Source of the DNA: RGEC01 sp964475595
Lineage (GTDB): Bacteria > Bacteroidota > Bacteroidia > NS11-12g > UBA955
DNA: 64,000 nt
Direction of reading: 5' to 3'
Assembly: GCA_964475595.1 (NCBI GenBank)
Contig: CAYYXG010000010.1
Location: forward strand, 24,901 to 88,900
This document shows, piece by piece, positions 15,613 through 25,900 of the stretch (position 1 is the first letter of the stretch; each line of letters begins with the position of its first letter). Under the pieces are notes generated by a model, which was given only the letters and a program-made list of their open reading frames with translations, ran no database searches and was not told the origin of the DNA. A program made the translations under genes and the position numbers.

Positions 15613-16115
15613 TTCGACCACCTTCGGGGTCGTAAATATCTTTCGCCGTTCCGGCTACAGATATTTGACCCCGCCGGGGTCATGCAATACCAAGCATATA
15701 CTGTGGTGTGGAATGGAAATCCATCATCACATGCTGATCCCTTCGGGGTTGGGTTGGGAATTCCGGTTGGTGATTGGTGGAGACAACAACCACACGACAA
15801 GCCATCAAGACCTATGTGGCTTTTATCCTGACCCTGAAAGGGTCAAACATTTCTAGCCCGTAGGGCGTTAAATTCGACCCCAACGGGGTCGCACATCCCC
15901 AATTGGTTTGTGCACCAACCGTTTTACCTAAAATAGCATGTTCGACCACCTTCGGGGTCGTAAACATCTTTCGCCGTTCCGGCTACAGATATTTGACCAC
16001 GCCGGGGTCATGAAATACCAAGCATATACTGTGGTTTGGAATGTAAATCCGTCATCACATGCTGATCCCTTCCGAGTCGGGGTGGCTAATCCGGTTAAAG
16101 TTTGGTGAAGCCACC
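15613..16115. repeat. Cluster of short GC hairpins (REP-like) with a 175-base direct duplication
   Basis: Copy one (15613-15787) recurs at 15941-16115 with a constant 328-base offset and no visible indels in the parts compared. Within and between the copies are at least nine small hairpins, for example GCCG-TTC-CGGC (15645-15655), TGACCCC-GCC-GGGGTCA (15666-15682), TGACCC-TGAAA-GGGTCA (15829-15845), GCCC-GTA-GGGC (15856-15866) and CGACCCC-AAC-GGGGTCG (15875-15891). These look like REP-type elements. The open frames over this area are repetitive and have no protein features, so I call the whole 15537-16143 stretch non-coding. Confidence 0.8.
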
Positions 16116-16143
16116 AACCAAACAGCAAAAGTTCAAGATTACA

Positions 16144-17292
16144 TTAATTCATAGGATAGGCAACAATTGAGTTTTCACCATATACATCCCTTCCTAAGTT
16201 CTGGAATAGCGCTGTTGATACACCGCCATTATAAAGGCCTAAAGCTCCTGTGCAATAGTAGTAGGTTTTATTGGCGCCCGAAGTATTGTTGATAATGACC
16301 GTTCCAGTGAGCATTTGCAGATAGCCGGCGCTTCCACCATGAACAAGCCCGCTGATGAGTGTTGGCCCCCCTGTAACACCGTCGGCACCCAAAACAATAG
16401 ATGTGGAGCTAGCAGAAAAACCCGATCGCAACCAATAGTCACCGGAATTGGTCGTTAAAGCCAACATACTTACCGACACAGACCATTTCCCATTGGGCAG
16501 GGTTATGTATGCGCCCGTGTAGGCATTTTCACCAATATTTGCAGAGCCAGATCCCCTGACTCCTATTACAGCAGGCGTAATCGCCACATTCGTTGCCCAG
16601 GAAGCATTGCCATTTGCATCGGACTGCAGCACCTTGTTAGCACCTTGTGTTCCATCCACCAAACGAAAGCCTCCGCCGGCAGTACTTGAAACAATGTGCA
16701 ATTTGGTGCTTGGGGTGAAGCCGGTAGTTCCTATACCCACATTGCCTGTACGATACATACCCGATGTTTTATTGGAACCAGCATCAGTGGTGCTGCTTTG
16801 TGCATACCAGGCCGTGCTGGCAGGAGGGGTATAGATTACATAGGTTGTGCCGTTGTAAGTCCATTGGGAATTGTCAACCGAACTCACATAAACATAATCT
16901 TTACTTGCAGGGGTGTTAGGGGTAAATGTAGGGCTACCGGAATTGGGATCGGCTGTATTAAACTCTATCGTCGCATCCGGCTGCTGGTTAATTACCCGCT
17001 GCCATTTGGCACCATCGTAATAATAGATGCCGGGCGCAACATTGGCCGGAGCTGTTCCGGCTGTGGCGGTGTTGTAAACCATCAGCCCCGTGGCCGGGCT
17101 GGCTATTGTCGTTGCATCTGCGGTTCCAGTTAGGGTAACCCGGGGTGGCAGAAACCCTTTACTGCTGCTGCTGATTTCCAGCTGGGCAGATGCATTTGGG
17201 GAAGCGGTACCGATACCTACCTGGGCCTGAGTAGTGGTTGTGTAGGCAAAAATGGCTGTGAAAACGAGTAACGAAAGTATGTTGCTTTTCAT
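16144..17292 (-). CDS. Secreted repetitive surface protein (QVGIGT type)
   Basis: The 382-residue protein has a signal peptide ending TQAQ, then the common Bacteroidota opening QVGIGTASPNASAQLEISSS and SKGFLPPRVTLTGT. The body is rich in Gly, Ser, Thr and Asn with a second GNVGIGTTGFTPSTKLHI element, as in tail-fibre-like or beta-helix surface proteins. No T9SS sorting domain is visible at its end. The function is unknown; a surface-exposed structural role is inferred. It lies 20 bases after the T9SS type A protein and is probably co-transcribed. Confidence 0.75.
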   Translation of the reverse strand: MKSNILSLLVFTAIFAYTTTTQAQVGIGTASPNASAQLEISSSSKGFLPPRVTLTGTADATTIASPATGLMVYNTATAGTAPANVAPGIYYYDGAKWQRVINQQPDATIEFNTADPNSGSPTFTPNTPASKDYVYVSSVDNSQWTYNGTTYVIYTPPASTAWYAQSSTTDAGSNKTSGMYRTGNVGIGTTGFTPSTKLHIVSSTAGGGFRLVDGTQGANKVLQSDANGNASWATNVAITPAVIGVRGSGSANIGENAYTGAYITLPNGKWSVSVSMLALTTNSGDYWLRSGFSASSTSIVLGADGVTGGPTLISGLVHGGSAGYLQMLTGTVIINNTSGANKTYYYCTGALGLYNGGVSTALFQNLGRDVYGENSIVAYPMN

Positions 17293-17312
17293 GATAAGTT
17301 CTGTGTTTGTAT

Positions 17313-18326
17313 TTATGGAATTATAACGGATATTACTGCATTGCCTGATTGCAGGCGGTACAATCCGCCCGGCAAGCCCGAAGCATCCATCGTGTGGGTT
17401 CCTTCTTTCAGGTTTTGAGACATAACCTTGCGGCCCGTGGCATCATAAAGGGTAATGTGGGTGGGCTCGGTGGTCGTCATCATCAAAACATGGTTCTGAA
17501 CCGGGTTGGGAAACACGCTGATGCCCGTGCTGCCCTGTCCCATCCATACGGTAGCGATTTCACTGAAGGTTTGTTTGCCGTTTGCGTCTCGCTGCACAAG
17601 TCGGTAATGGTTGTAGCCCGTTGACGGAGTTGAATGAATAAAGTTGTAATTGGTGGGGGTGGCAGCGTTGCCCGCCGCTTTTACCGTTCCCAGATCTTTC
17701 CAGTTGCCCGCCACATTGTGCTGCACCACATAATCCTGAGTATTGTATTCTGAGGCGGTTATCCAGTTCAGCACTGCGGTGTGGTCTTTCCTAACCGTTA
17801 TAAACTGCAGCCAGTTTACCGGCAGCGGTGCAATATTGGAACCCAGGGTTAGCGTGTTGAGGGTGCGGCTGTTAACACCCGTAGCTTCCACATAACCGCT
17901 GCCATTGTTGTCGGTACCACTTATATTCACCCACTGGGTAGCGTTAGTCCTGATGTTCAATTCTAACCCACCGGCCGAAAGCGGCGTGAGGGTTGCCCCT
18001 GAATACGAAAACCGGATGGTGCCGCTAAATGCAGGGGTGGTATTGCTAAAACTGAAATAACGGGCTATATAATCAGCGGACGGTGAAGGTGAAATGGTTT
18101 TGGCATCGGTGCGAGACAGGGTGGTATTGGTGAGCACAAAATCTGCCGAAGGAGTCAGGGTCAATCCTTCATAGCTGAATGATTCACCCGATTTGATGAC
18201 CAGGGAATTGGGATCGGAACCGATGTATAACTGCGCAGTGCATGGAAAGCTAATTAGGGCAGCCGACAAGGCGGCTAAAAGGGATTTACAGAAAAAAGTT
18301 AAATCGGAGGAGGGAAATAAAAACAT
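17313..18326 (-). CDS. Secreted protein with T9SS type A sorting domain
   Basis: The product has a signal peptide (to about PCTAQ), a beta-rich middle with Thr/Ser/Asn and a C-terminal secretion-system sorting domain: GISVFPNPVQNHVLMMTT, THITLYDATGRKVMSQ, GTHTMDASGLPGGLYRLQ. That domain directs export through the type IX system and anchoring or release at the surface. A fibronectin-like block (LNWITASEYNTQDYVVQHN) precedes it. I chose ATG 18326; a TTG nine bases upstream is the other option. The gene faces a regulator gene starting at 18495. Confidence 0.88.
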   Translation of the reverse strand: MFLFPSSDLTFFCKSLLAALSAALISFPCTAQLYIGSDPNSLVIKSGESFSYEGLTLTPSADFVLTNTTLSRTDAKTISPSPSADYIARYFSFSNTTPAFSGTIRFSYSGATLTPLSAGGLELNIRTNATQWVNISGTDNNGSGYVEATGVNSRTLNTLTLGSNIAPLPVNWLQFITVRKDHTAVLNWITASEYNTQDYVVQHNVAGNWKDLGTVKAAGNAATPTNYNFIHSTPSTGYNHYRLVQRDANGKQTFSEIATVWMGQGSTGISVFPNPVQNHVLMMTTTEPTHITLYDATGRKVMSQNLKEGTHTMDASGLPGGLYRLQSGNAVISVIIP

Positions 18327-18428
18327 GACAGACAATGGTATTCGGGTTCAAAATTAGAGGCAGTGTGCCTGCCTGCTTGACTACACAACATGGCATTATT
18401 TCAAAACCAATGTGTTAATTTTTAATGA

Positions 18429-18436
18429 TAATTTTG
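18429..18436 (+). promoter_or_regulatory. Candidate -7 box for the AraC-type regulator gene
   Basis: TAATTTTG matches TAnnTTTG and lies 58 bases before the TTG start at 18495. No convincing -33 element was seen. Confidence 0.35.
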
Positions 18437-18494
18437 AATTATCGCATAGCTGACATTTCTTCGCAGCTGTTAAAAAAACTCCCGTAACATCCCT

Positions 18495-20135
18495 TTGAAA
18501 ATAAAAATTTGGCTTGCGTATCTCGCATTTTTCCTCGCTTATCAGGTATTTGGACAACTGAGGGACACCCTTTTGTATTCCATGGCCTCCAGTCCTTTTT
18601 ATTACAATGTGCTGAAAGGGGGAGACGGGAAAATTTATGCCGGCACCTCTGAAGGTGTATATTTATTTGATGGGGCAACACCGTCAAAACTTGACGACCG
18701 TATTGGATACCTGACATTGGACAAAAATGAGCAGCCGGTGATTGACCCCGATGGTATCAAATACCACAATCAGACCACCTACAGCCGCATGTTGCCTTTT
18801 GCTACCGAAAGCCGGGATGAGTACCATGCAGGCACAGAAGATTTCTTCTACATCACTTCAGGAGGTAAAATGCACATATACGAAATACTGCCTTTTGACC
18901 ACAACTACCGCAACCACAGCGTGAGAACCGCATCGCGGAATTTCGTAGGGACCTATTCGGGCATTTACTACCGCGGATCCAAACTTGGACCCGACATGCG
19001 CTTTCCGAAATTTACGGATGGCCGCATACGGGAACTGAACGGGAAAGCTTTTATATGCTACAGTTCGCTGGTGATAGCCGATCTTCAAAAAGGCAACAGC
19101 CTTCCTGTATGCAGATTGGAAATGCCCAAGGGCTTCAACTTCGAATGGGTGAGTGATGTGATGTATTCTTCGTATCACAAACAATATTTTGTTTCTGCCA
19201 AAACAGAACTGGCAAGCATAAACGAATCACTTAAAGAAGCCCATTCCCTGTATAGGACAAAAGATAAGGACGCTGAAGTGACGCTGCTCGGGGAAAACCG
19301 GGGAGCACTGTATTTCTCTGCGGGCAGAAAATTCATGTCCATTATACCTACCACACAAAAAACCAAAGAGATTTACACCCTACCTGCGCCCATTCTGGAC
19401 GGCTATATTGGCAATCTGAGCAATTATCTGCTCAGCAATGAGGGTTTGTTTACCGTCAATGCCGACGGCACCTTCAAACAGTTAGCTACGCTGAAAAAAG
19501 CCCATACCCTGCAGCACCTGGGGGGCTCTGATTTTGTCATAGCCACCGATGCGGGCCTGTTTCGCTACGATGCTGCCTCCAACAAGATGTCGGAACTGAT
19601 AAAGGGGGTGGAATTTAACCGCAGGGGTCTGTACCTGCAAGGTGACAGCCTGTTTGCCGGCAGTATAGACGGCCTGTACGTGCTGGATGTGCGGTACCTG
19701 GATCAGTTGGCGGAGCGCACCATGAAAATGGCGGGGGGCAAAACACAAATCCCGGTTTCGCTGTTGCTGCTGATTGCCGGCCTGGGGCTGTTTGTGGCGG
19801 CACTCTCCTACTTGTTGTATCGCTCTCGCCTCCGTCTGAAATTCATAGAAGAAGAATTGCCGGCTTCTGACGTTCCTAAAACAACCCGAGAGGACATAGA
19901 AACCTTCATTAAGGAAAACCTGGCACAGGCAAGCCTGAAATCCATATCGGAGCGGTTTAAAACCAACCATGCTGTTATTTACAGCATCCTTGACCCTGAA
20001 AAGCCGGGTGCTTTTATAAACCGAATGAGAATGGAGCAGGTAAAGAAGTTAAGGAAAGCCGGAAAATCGGCCGCTGAGATATCACAGCTCACCGGATTCA
20101 GCGAGTATTACGTGAGGAAGGTCTGGAATAAGTAG
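18495..20135 (+). CDS. Membrane-tethered regulator: sensor region plus AraC-like DNA-binding domain
   Basis: The 546-residue protein has a signal peptide (ending VFGQ), about 390 residues of beta-propeller-like periplasmic sequence (GGDGKIYAGTSEGVYLFDG, HLGGSDFVIATDAGLFRYDA, LQGDSLFAGSIDGLYVLDV), one membrane span near residues 418-440 (SLLLLIAGLGLFVAALSYLL) and a cytoplasmic C-terminus with an AraC-type two-helix-turn-helix (LKSISERFKTNHAVIYSIL ... RMRMEQVKKLRKAGKSAAEI ... TGFSEYYVRKVW). It lacks the histidine kinase and receiver domains of hybrid two-component sensors, so it should bind DNA from the membrane. The start is TTG; no ATG precedes the signal peptide. It is divergent from the secreted-protein pair, which it may control (inference). 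Confidence 0.82.
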   Translation: MKIKIWLAYLAFFLAYQVFGQLRDTLLYSMASSPFYYNVLKGGDGKIYAGTSEGVYLFDGATPSKLDDRIGYLTLDKNEQPVIDPDGIKYHNQTTYSRMLPFATESRDEYHAGTEDFFYITSGGKMHIYEILPFDHNYRNHSVRTASRNFVGTYSGIYYRGSKLGPDMRFPKFTDGRIRELNGKAFICYSSLVIADLQKGNSLPVCRLEMPKGFNFEWVSDVMYSSYHKQYFVSAKTELASINESLKEAHSLYRTKDKDAEVTLLGENRGALYFSAGRKFMSIIPTTQKTKEIYTLPAPILDGYIGNLSNYLLSNEGLFTVNADGTFKQLATLKKAHTLQHLGGSDFVIATDAGLFRYDAASNKMSELIKGVEFNRRGLYLQGDSLFAGSIDGLYVLDVRYLDQLAERTMKMAGGKTQIPVSLLLLIAGLGLFVAALSYLLYRSRLRLKFIEEELPASDVPKTTREDIETFIKENLAQASLKSISERFKTNHAVIYSILDPEKPGAFINRMRMEQVKKLRKAGKSAAEISQLTGFSEYYVRKVWNK

Positions 20136-20211
20136 GTTGTCCCTTCATGCGACCCCTCCGCGGTCGTGGGGACTGCATTAACCAACGGGATAGGCACCCC
20201 ATAGCCGCAAA

Positions 20212-20235
20212 AAAAGCCCCGTTTCCGGGGCTTTT
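20212..20235. terminator. Bidirectional terminator between regulator and queA
   Basis: Stem AAAAGCCCCG/CGGGGCTTTT with a TTTC loop lies between two convergent genes. Reading on the minus strand the stem is followed by seven T, so it serves queA best; on the plus strand there are four T. Confidence 0.85.
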
Positions 20236-20256
20236 GTATAATTGGATAACTGTATG

Positions 20257-21303
20257 TTATATAATCAACATGGCATCGCCATAACACAGGAAACGATACT
20301 TTTCCTTGATGGCTTCCTGATACACGTGGGTCATAAACTCATGGCTGGTGTAGGCACAGGCCATCATGTATAATGGACTTTCCGGCTGATGAAGGTTGGT
20401 AATAAACGCATTGGCCACACTAAAATTATGAGGCGGGAAAATGAATTTATCTGACCAGCCCGCCCCGGGATTCAGGGTTTTGGTAGAGCTTACACTGCTT
20501 TCCATAGCACGCATAACCGACCCCCCGACTGCCACCACACGCTTGCGTTTTTCCAAAGAATCATTCACTATATCGCAGGCCAACTGGTCTATGCTGTAAA
20601 ACTCACTGTCCATCTTGTGTTTGGTAAGGTCTTCCACCTCTACCTCACGAAAAGCCCCAAGGCCCAGGTGCAACGTAATTTCAGCAAATTTTATTCCTTT
20701 GATATCCAATCGCATCAGCAATTCACGGGTTAGGTGCAACTGAGCCGCGGGAGCCGCAACGGCACCTACGTATTTGGCAAACTGGCTCTGATACCAGTGC
20801 TCATCTTCCGGCTTTACTGCACGCGAAATGTATTTGGGTATGGGTGTTTCACCAAGCTTCTTGATCACACGGGTGAACGCCTCGTCATCACCATCAAAAA
20901 GAAAGCGAATGGTGCGCCCGCGTGAGGTGGTATTATCCACTACTTCCGCCACCAGGTCATCATCTCCAAAATACAGCTTATTCCCTACCCTGATTTTCCT
21001 GGCAGGATCTACCAGTACATCCCAAAGTCGCAAATCATGGTTGAGTTCCCTAAGCAAAAACACTTCGATTTGTGCACCGGTTTTCTCTTTTTGTCCGTAC
21101 ATGCGAGCGGTGAATACCTTGGTATTGTTCACCACAAACGTGTCGTCTTCGTCAAAAATATCCAGCACATCATGAAACATTTTGTGCTCACTGGTTTTTT
21201 CCTTGCGATTTACCACCAGAAGGCGGCTTTCGTGACGGGTTTTAAGGGGTTCCTGGGCAATTAGCTCTTCAGGAAGTTCGAATTTAAATTGACTTAATTT
21301 CAT
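20257..21303 (-). CDS. queA: tRNA preQ1(34) S-adenosylmethionine ribosyltransferase-isomerase
   Basis: The 348-residue enzyme moves the ribosyl group of SAM onto 7-aminomethyl-7-deazaguanine at tRNA position 34, the penultimate step in queuosine synthesis. Conserved segments include FELPEELIAQEPLKTRHESRL, VVNNTKVFTARMYG, LHLGLGAFREVE, VVAVGGSVMRAME and the NLHQPESPLYMMACAY ending. Length is normal. Downstream gap to the next minus-strand gene's end (21436) is 132 bases and holds only a weak AAGCCC/GGGCTT hairpin (21380-21402). Confidence 0.97.
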   Translation of the reverse strand: MKLSQFKFELPEELIAQEPLKTRHESRLLVVNRKEKTSEHKMFHDVLDIFDEDDTFVVNNTKVFTARMYGQKEKTGAQIEVFLLRELNHDLRLWDVLVDPARKIRVGNKLYFGDDDLVAEVVDNTTSRGRTIRFLFDGDDEAFTRVIKKLGETPIPKYISRAVKPEDEHWYQSQFAKYVGAVAAPAAQLHLTRELLMRLDIKGIKFAEITLHLGLGAFREVEVEDLTKHKMDSEFYSIDQLACDIVNDSLEKRKRVVAVGGSVMRAMESSVSSTKTLNPGAGWSDKFIFPPHNFSVANAFITNLHQPESPLYMMACAYTSHEFMTHVYQEAIKEKYRFLCYGDAMLII

Positions 21304-21435
21304 GCGGTTGCAGCGCGCCCGTGATTAATTAAAATGCGAATGTAATATAATATGCGAGGAAAGTCAAGAAAATACGCGGAAGCCCTTTACTGATGGGCTT
21401 TTCAAGGAAGTATGGTTTTTAAATTATGGGCTTTA

Positions 21436-22323
21436 TCAGCAAAATTTAGGGGAAACCACCAGCTCTTTGGTTCCGTGGGAATAATCGTAAAAACCACGTC
21501 CGGATTTAACACCCAGATCTCCGGCAGTTACCATATTGACCAGCAAATTGGAAGGAGCGTATTTGGGATTTTTAAATCCATCATGCAACACGTGCAATAT
21601 GGCCAGGCAAACATCCAATCCAATAAAATCAGCCAGTTGCAAAGGGCCCATGGGATGCGCCATACCCAGCTTCATGATGGTGTCAATCTCTTCCACTCCG
21701 GCCACACCCTCTTCCAGAGACAAAATGGCCTCGTTGATCATGGGAATGAGCACGCGGTTGGAGATAAAGCCGGGATAATCCTGGGTTACTGCAGGTACTT
21801 TACCGATGGCTTTGGTTAACTCCACGATGGTGTCCAGCGTTTGTTTATCGGTTTTGTAACCCCCGATTATTTCCACCAGCTTCATTACCGGAACGGGATT
21901 CATAAAGTGCATACCGATTACCTTCTCAGGCCTGTTCGTTACCGAGCCAATTTTGGTGATGCTGATGGAAGAAGTGTTGGAAGCCAGTATACAGCCGGGT
22001 TTGGCAAGACTGTCCAACTGGCGGAAAATATTCAGCTTGATTTCCAGGTTTTCGGTGGCCGCTTCCACCACCAGATCAGCACCTACTACCCCATCGCTGA
22101 TGCTGGTGAAGGTTTGGATATTAGCCAGTGTGGCTGTTTTCTGGTCCTCACCGATTACGCCTTTGGCAATTTGCCTGTCGAGGTTTTTGGTGATGGTGTC
22201 CAGGGCCTTTTCAAGTATTTCGGGTTTAACGTCAATCAAAGAAACCTGATATCCGTTCTGAGCGAACACATGCACGATACCATTTCCCATGGTACCGCCG
22301 CCGATTACTGCAATTTGCTTCAT
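21436..22323 (-). CDS. 3-hydroxyacyl-CoA (3-hydroxybutyryl-CoA) dehydrogenase
   Basis: The 295-residue enzyme has an N-terminal NAD-binding fold (VIGGGTMGNGIVHVFAQNG) and the C-terminal dimerisation domain. The catalytic His-Glu dyad region is visible as GMHFMNPVPVMKLVEII, with SNTSSISI and PGFISNRVLIPMINEAI. It oxidises 3-hydroxyacyl-CoA, probably 3-hydroxybutyryl-CoA, in butanoate or fatty acid metabolism. I chose ATG 22323 rather than the TTG at 22335, since the Rossmann fold starts immediately. The gene is divergent from maf; a TATTTTTG box sits nine bases upstream. Confidence 0.93.
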   Translation of the reverse strand: MKQIAVIGGGTMGNGIVHVFAQNGYQVSLIDVKPEILEKALDTITKNLDRQIAKGVIGEDQKTATLANIQTFTSISDGVVGADLVVEAATENLEIKLNIFRQLDSLAKPGCILASNTSSISITKIGSVTNRPEKVIGMHFMNPVPVMKLVEIIGGYKTDKQTLDTIVELTKAIGKVPAVTQDYPGFISNRVLIPMINEAILSLEEGVAGVEEIDTIMKLGMAHPMGPLQLADFIGLDVCLAILHVLHDGFKNPKYAPSNLLVNMVTAGDLGVKSGRGFYDYSHGTKELVVSPKFC

Positions 22324-22332
22324 AAGTTGCGG

Positions 22333-22340
22333 CAAAAATA
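22333..22340 (-). promoter_or_regulatory. -7 box for the 3-hydroxyacyl-CoA dehydrogenase gene
   Basis: TATTTTTG on the minus strand, nine bases before the ATG at 22323. The expected leader is only about five bases. It also argues against the TTG at 22335, which overlaps the box. Confidence 0.5.
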
Positions 22341-22379
22341 ACCCATTAACAGCTAATTTCTACTTTCACGGCTTAGCAA

Positions 22380-22387
22380 TACCTTTG
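22380..22387 (+). promoter_or_regulatory. -7 box directly before maf
   Basis: TACCTTTG fits TAnnTTTG and is followed by CGAC and the ATG at 22392. A TTTC at 22357-22360 (spacer 19) could serve as a weak -33 element. The predicted transcript would be leaderless. Confidence 0.5.
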
Positions 22388-22391
22388 CGAC

Positions 22392-22967
22392 ATGGTTCAA
22401 TTCCCGACTTTGCTGCTGGCTTCCAAAAGTCCACGCCGCCACCAGATTTTCCGCGAGGCGGGACTCGCATTTGAGATTGTTAACATTGAAGCAGAGGAGG
22501 ATTTTCCGGATTATTTGGTGCGGGAACAGGTTTGTGAATTTCTGGCTTCACACAAGGCATCCCATTTTACCGAAAATCTTGGCCATCAAATACTGGTGAC
22601 TGCCGATACCATTGTATGCCTAGGAAACCGCGTTATAAACAAACCCGCCAGTAAAGATGAGGCCGTTGAAATGCTCACCGCTCTCAGTGGCAAAACCCAT
22701 GAAGTGTTTACCGGTGTTTGCATGCGCAATGCCGAGCGGCAACATGTTTTTCACGAACGCAGTGAGGTAGAATTTTATCCCCTGAGTCGAAAAGAAATTG
22801 ATTATTACATAGAAGCATACAAACCTTTCGATAAAGCAGGCGCCTATGGCGTTCAGGACTGGATGGGATATATGGGAGTGAAAAAGATTAATGGTTGTTT
22901 TTACAATGTAATGGGATTCCCCATGGCAAGATTCTACAGAGAACTGCAGGATTTTATACTTCGCTAA
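22392..22967 (+). CDS. maf: Maf-like nucleoside triphosphate pyrophosphatase
   Basis: The 191-residue protein has the Maf signature LLLASKSPRRHQIFREAGL at the N-terminus, VTADTIVCLGNRVINKP and the C-terminal DKAGAYGVQDWMG. Maf proteins hydrolyse non-canonical or methylated nucleotides (dTTP/UTP-type or m7GTP-type) and in some bacteria affect septation. Length is normal. Its stop is two bases from the stop of the convergent giant gene. Confidence 0.95.
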   Translation: MVQFPTLLLASKSPRRHQIFREAGLAFEIVNIEAEEDFPDYLVREQVCEFLASHKASHFTENLGHQILVTADTIVCLGNRVINKPASKDEAVEMLTALSGKTHEVFTGVCMRNAERQHVFHERSEVEFYPLSRKEIDYYIEAYKPFDKAGAYGVQDWMGYMGVKKINGCFYNVMGFPMARFYRELQDFILR

Positions 22968-22969
22968 TT

Positions 22970-25900
22970 TCAATCTCCTTTTCGGAGTATGTGCACCGTG
23001 CCTTTGGCGTAATGATTACGCCCATTATGGTCCTTTATCTCCATTAAATACACATAAATACCTTCCGGTACTGAGTCCCCCATGTACATTCCGGTCCAAG
23101 GTTTACTGTCGGCAGTTTCATAAAGCTTCTCACCCCAGCGGGAATAAATTTTCATGGAATACCACTTTATACCCATACCCACAGGACCAAAACCTTCGTT
23201 GAGGCTATTACCGTCCGGAGTAAACGCATTGGGGATATGCAAAGTATAAATGTAATCGATGATTATCTTTTGGGTAAAAGAATCCCTGCAGCCGTAGCGT
23301 GTGGAAACATATTGTGTGGTGCTATACACTCCACTATCGGGAAATTTGTAGGTGAAATTTCGGTTTTGGGTTTTAAAACCGGTGCTGATTGCATACCAGA
23401 GGGTATCCGCACCCGAGCTATTGTCTGTAAAGGTAATCAAAGGGTTTACAATGGTTCCTCGATCAGGGCTGTGGGTAAACAGGGCCGTGGGCTTGGGATG
23501 AACCGTGGTGATCATCCCTACAGCATAATTACAACCGGGCAAGGTGCTGATTTGCAGGCGGGTATTGTAGGTTCCCGACATTTTGTACGTGTGCACAGGA
23601 TTTGATTGGGTTGACCTGGAACCATTTCCAAAATCCCAGTTCCACTGATTGATGGCTTGGGCGCTAATGCTGGAATCCTTGAATTGACTGGGTTCCTGGA
23701 GACATACATCACTTACTGTATATCGTACAATAACTTTTTCACCCACAACGTAAGGCAAGGTGAGTGAATCCATGCAACCCTTATCAGAAGTGTGTTTGAG
23801 TTTTGCAAAACCGCTTCCCGGCGTTCCGAAGATAAGCCTTACGGGGCTACCGGAGGCCGAACGCCCGTCGCTGAAAGTCCATTGCGGTGTACCCGCGCTA
23901 CCCAATGCTATGCCGGTTTGTGCAGTAAACACCAGACTGTCATCTTTACATGGATTCACTGCGGTGAATAATACCTGTGGCAGCGGATGAATCGAGATAG
24001 CCGTAGTAGAGTCCCGTACACAACCTCGGTCGGTAACCATGCGCAATTGCAAATTATAGTTACCATAAGCAGGATACAGGTAATTCAGGTCTTTTCCGCT
24101 TACACTGTCACCGTTACCCAAATACCATCGGTAGCTTATTGGCACACCCACTCCCCTGTGCTGTGCATTGATTGTTAGGTTCTGACGAAGACACAGGTCG
24201 TTGACCGCAAATACCGGCCATGCCGGCGCAAAAACCGTTATTGTATTTTCTACACTATCTATGCAACCCTTATCTGATGTAGCTTTCAGGCGTGCCATAT
24301 ACAATCCCTGAGTGGAGTAACCATGTTTGGGAGCAGTAGCCACTGATCCGTTGCCGTCTCCAAAAGCCCACTGATATCCTTTTATGCTTCCTTCAGGGAT
24401 TATAGCGCCATTTAGGAAGGTAGTGGTAAGACCTTCACACACAGAATCGGCGGTAAAAGCGGGCACCGGCAGCGGATAAACCCTGGCTGTATCAAGTGCA
24501 GTATGCTTGCAGCCATGAATTGTTTGAACAGTTAATGAAACCGGGTATTTGCCCCAGGGGGTAATCAATCTTCGGAAACTGCTGTCTGTGGCCGCCCCCA
24601 TGGAACCCAGGTTCCAACTAAGTGACTGAAGGGTATCGCCAAACAAATTGGAGGTATGGGCAAAAGAAAATGAATCTCCGGCGCACACATTGGCCACAGT
24701 AAATCGAGCAACCGGCACCGGAAACACCCTGGCTGTTTTGCGCACGGTATCGGCGCATCCGTTATTACTGAGGGCAGACAGCATGACGGTACGAACGCCT
24801 GTATCAGCATACTTATGACCGGGATTTTTAACCGTGGCAGAGTTACCATCCCCAAAATCCCAGCTCCATGCCGTAATAATGCCGCTATCCAGGGTGGTTT
24901 GGTTCGCAAAGCGGCTGGAGTCGCCATTGCAGACATAGGGTATGGTAAAGTCCGCCCTAGGTATGGCTTTCACATCGACAGTTCGGGTGAGCGTATCACC
25001 ACATCCTTTGTTGCTAAATACAGAGAGGGTGAGCGGCACCCTGGAACGCCCATTCATATTGAAATTCAGCACTTTTAAACCAAACGTATCGAAGCCGGTG
25101 GCGCTCCAGAGGCGGGTTACAATGCTATCCGCCGAAATTCGGCTACTGTCTGAAACCACCACAGGTCTGCCAGCACAGGTCACGGGCCAGGAGAACGCCG
25201 CCACAGGATTGGGGTTCACCGAAATTCTTACTGTGTCGGATTTAGCACATCCAAATTGGTCTGTAATGCGCAGGTTATAACGAATGTCAGCTTTAGGCGT
25301 TGCCAAAGGTTCTGAAGCCGTAGAATCTGGGATTCCTGTCACCGGAGACCATCGCCATTGATAGGGAGCATTACCACCGCTAACAACATTGGTCAGCTTT
25401 ACAGACGCACCCTCGCAGATTTCCCTTCTTTTATTATTGATGACAAGATCCGGCAAAGGCAACACAATGAGCCGAACGGTATCTCTTGAGCTACAGACAC
25501 CCCTATTCGTGCTAAGCATGAAAAACTGTGTATCCGGAACTATATCGGAGTTAATGGGTGTATAAACAGGATTGCCACTATAAAAACTATCCAACAAATC
25601 GGTTCTGTCCCAACTGTATTTATACCATTTGGATGTGGCTGTACCCAACTGCCAAGGGGTTCCTGAGCAAAGTGCAGTATCTCTTCCGGCGTTGGGATAG
25701 TATGGCGATGGGAACATGATTTGCCCAAAGCGGCAGGCACAGGCTCCGCTGTCAATGACTGCAAGTAAGGCACAGCTTCGTCCGGCCCTGATTTTGAGGG
25801 TCCGGCTCATCAGGACAATAGAATCTTTATACAGGGTTTTTATGATTGTATCTGCACCCAGTTTCAAATCACCGGTACTCCATTTGCCATTACCATCACT

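Noticed and set aside
15613..16115. Possible CRISPR array
   Set aside because: Repeat units differ in length and spacing, hairpins have different sequences, and there are no cas genes.
15179..16128. Several frames of 60-90 residues in the repeat region
   Set aside because: They mirror one another between repeat copies and have no signal, domain or start context.
21380..21402. Terminator after the 3-hydroxyacyl-CoA dehydrogenase gene
   Set aside because: The AAGCCC/GGGCTT stem has a nine-base loop and no T-run in the needed direction.
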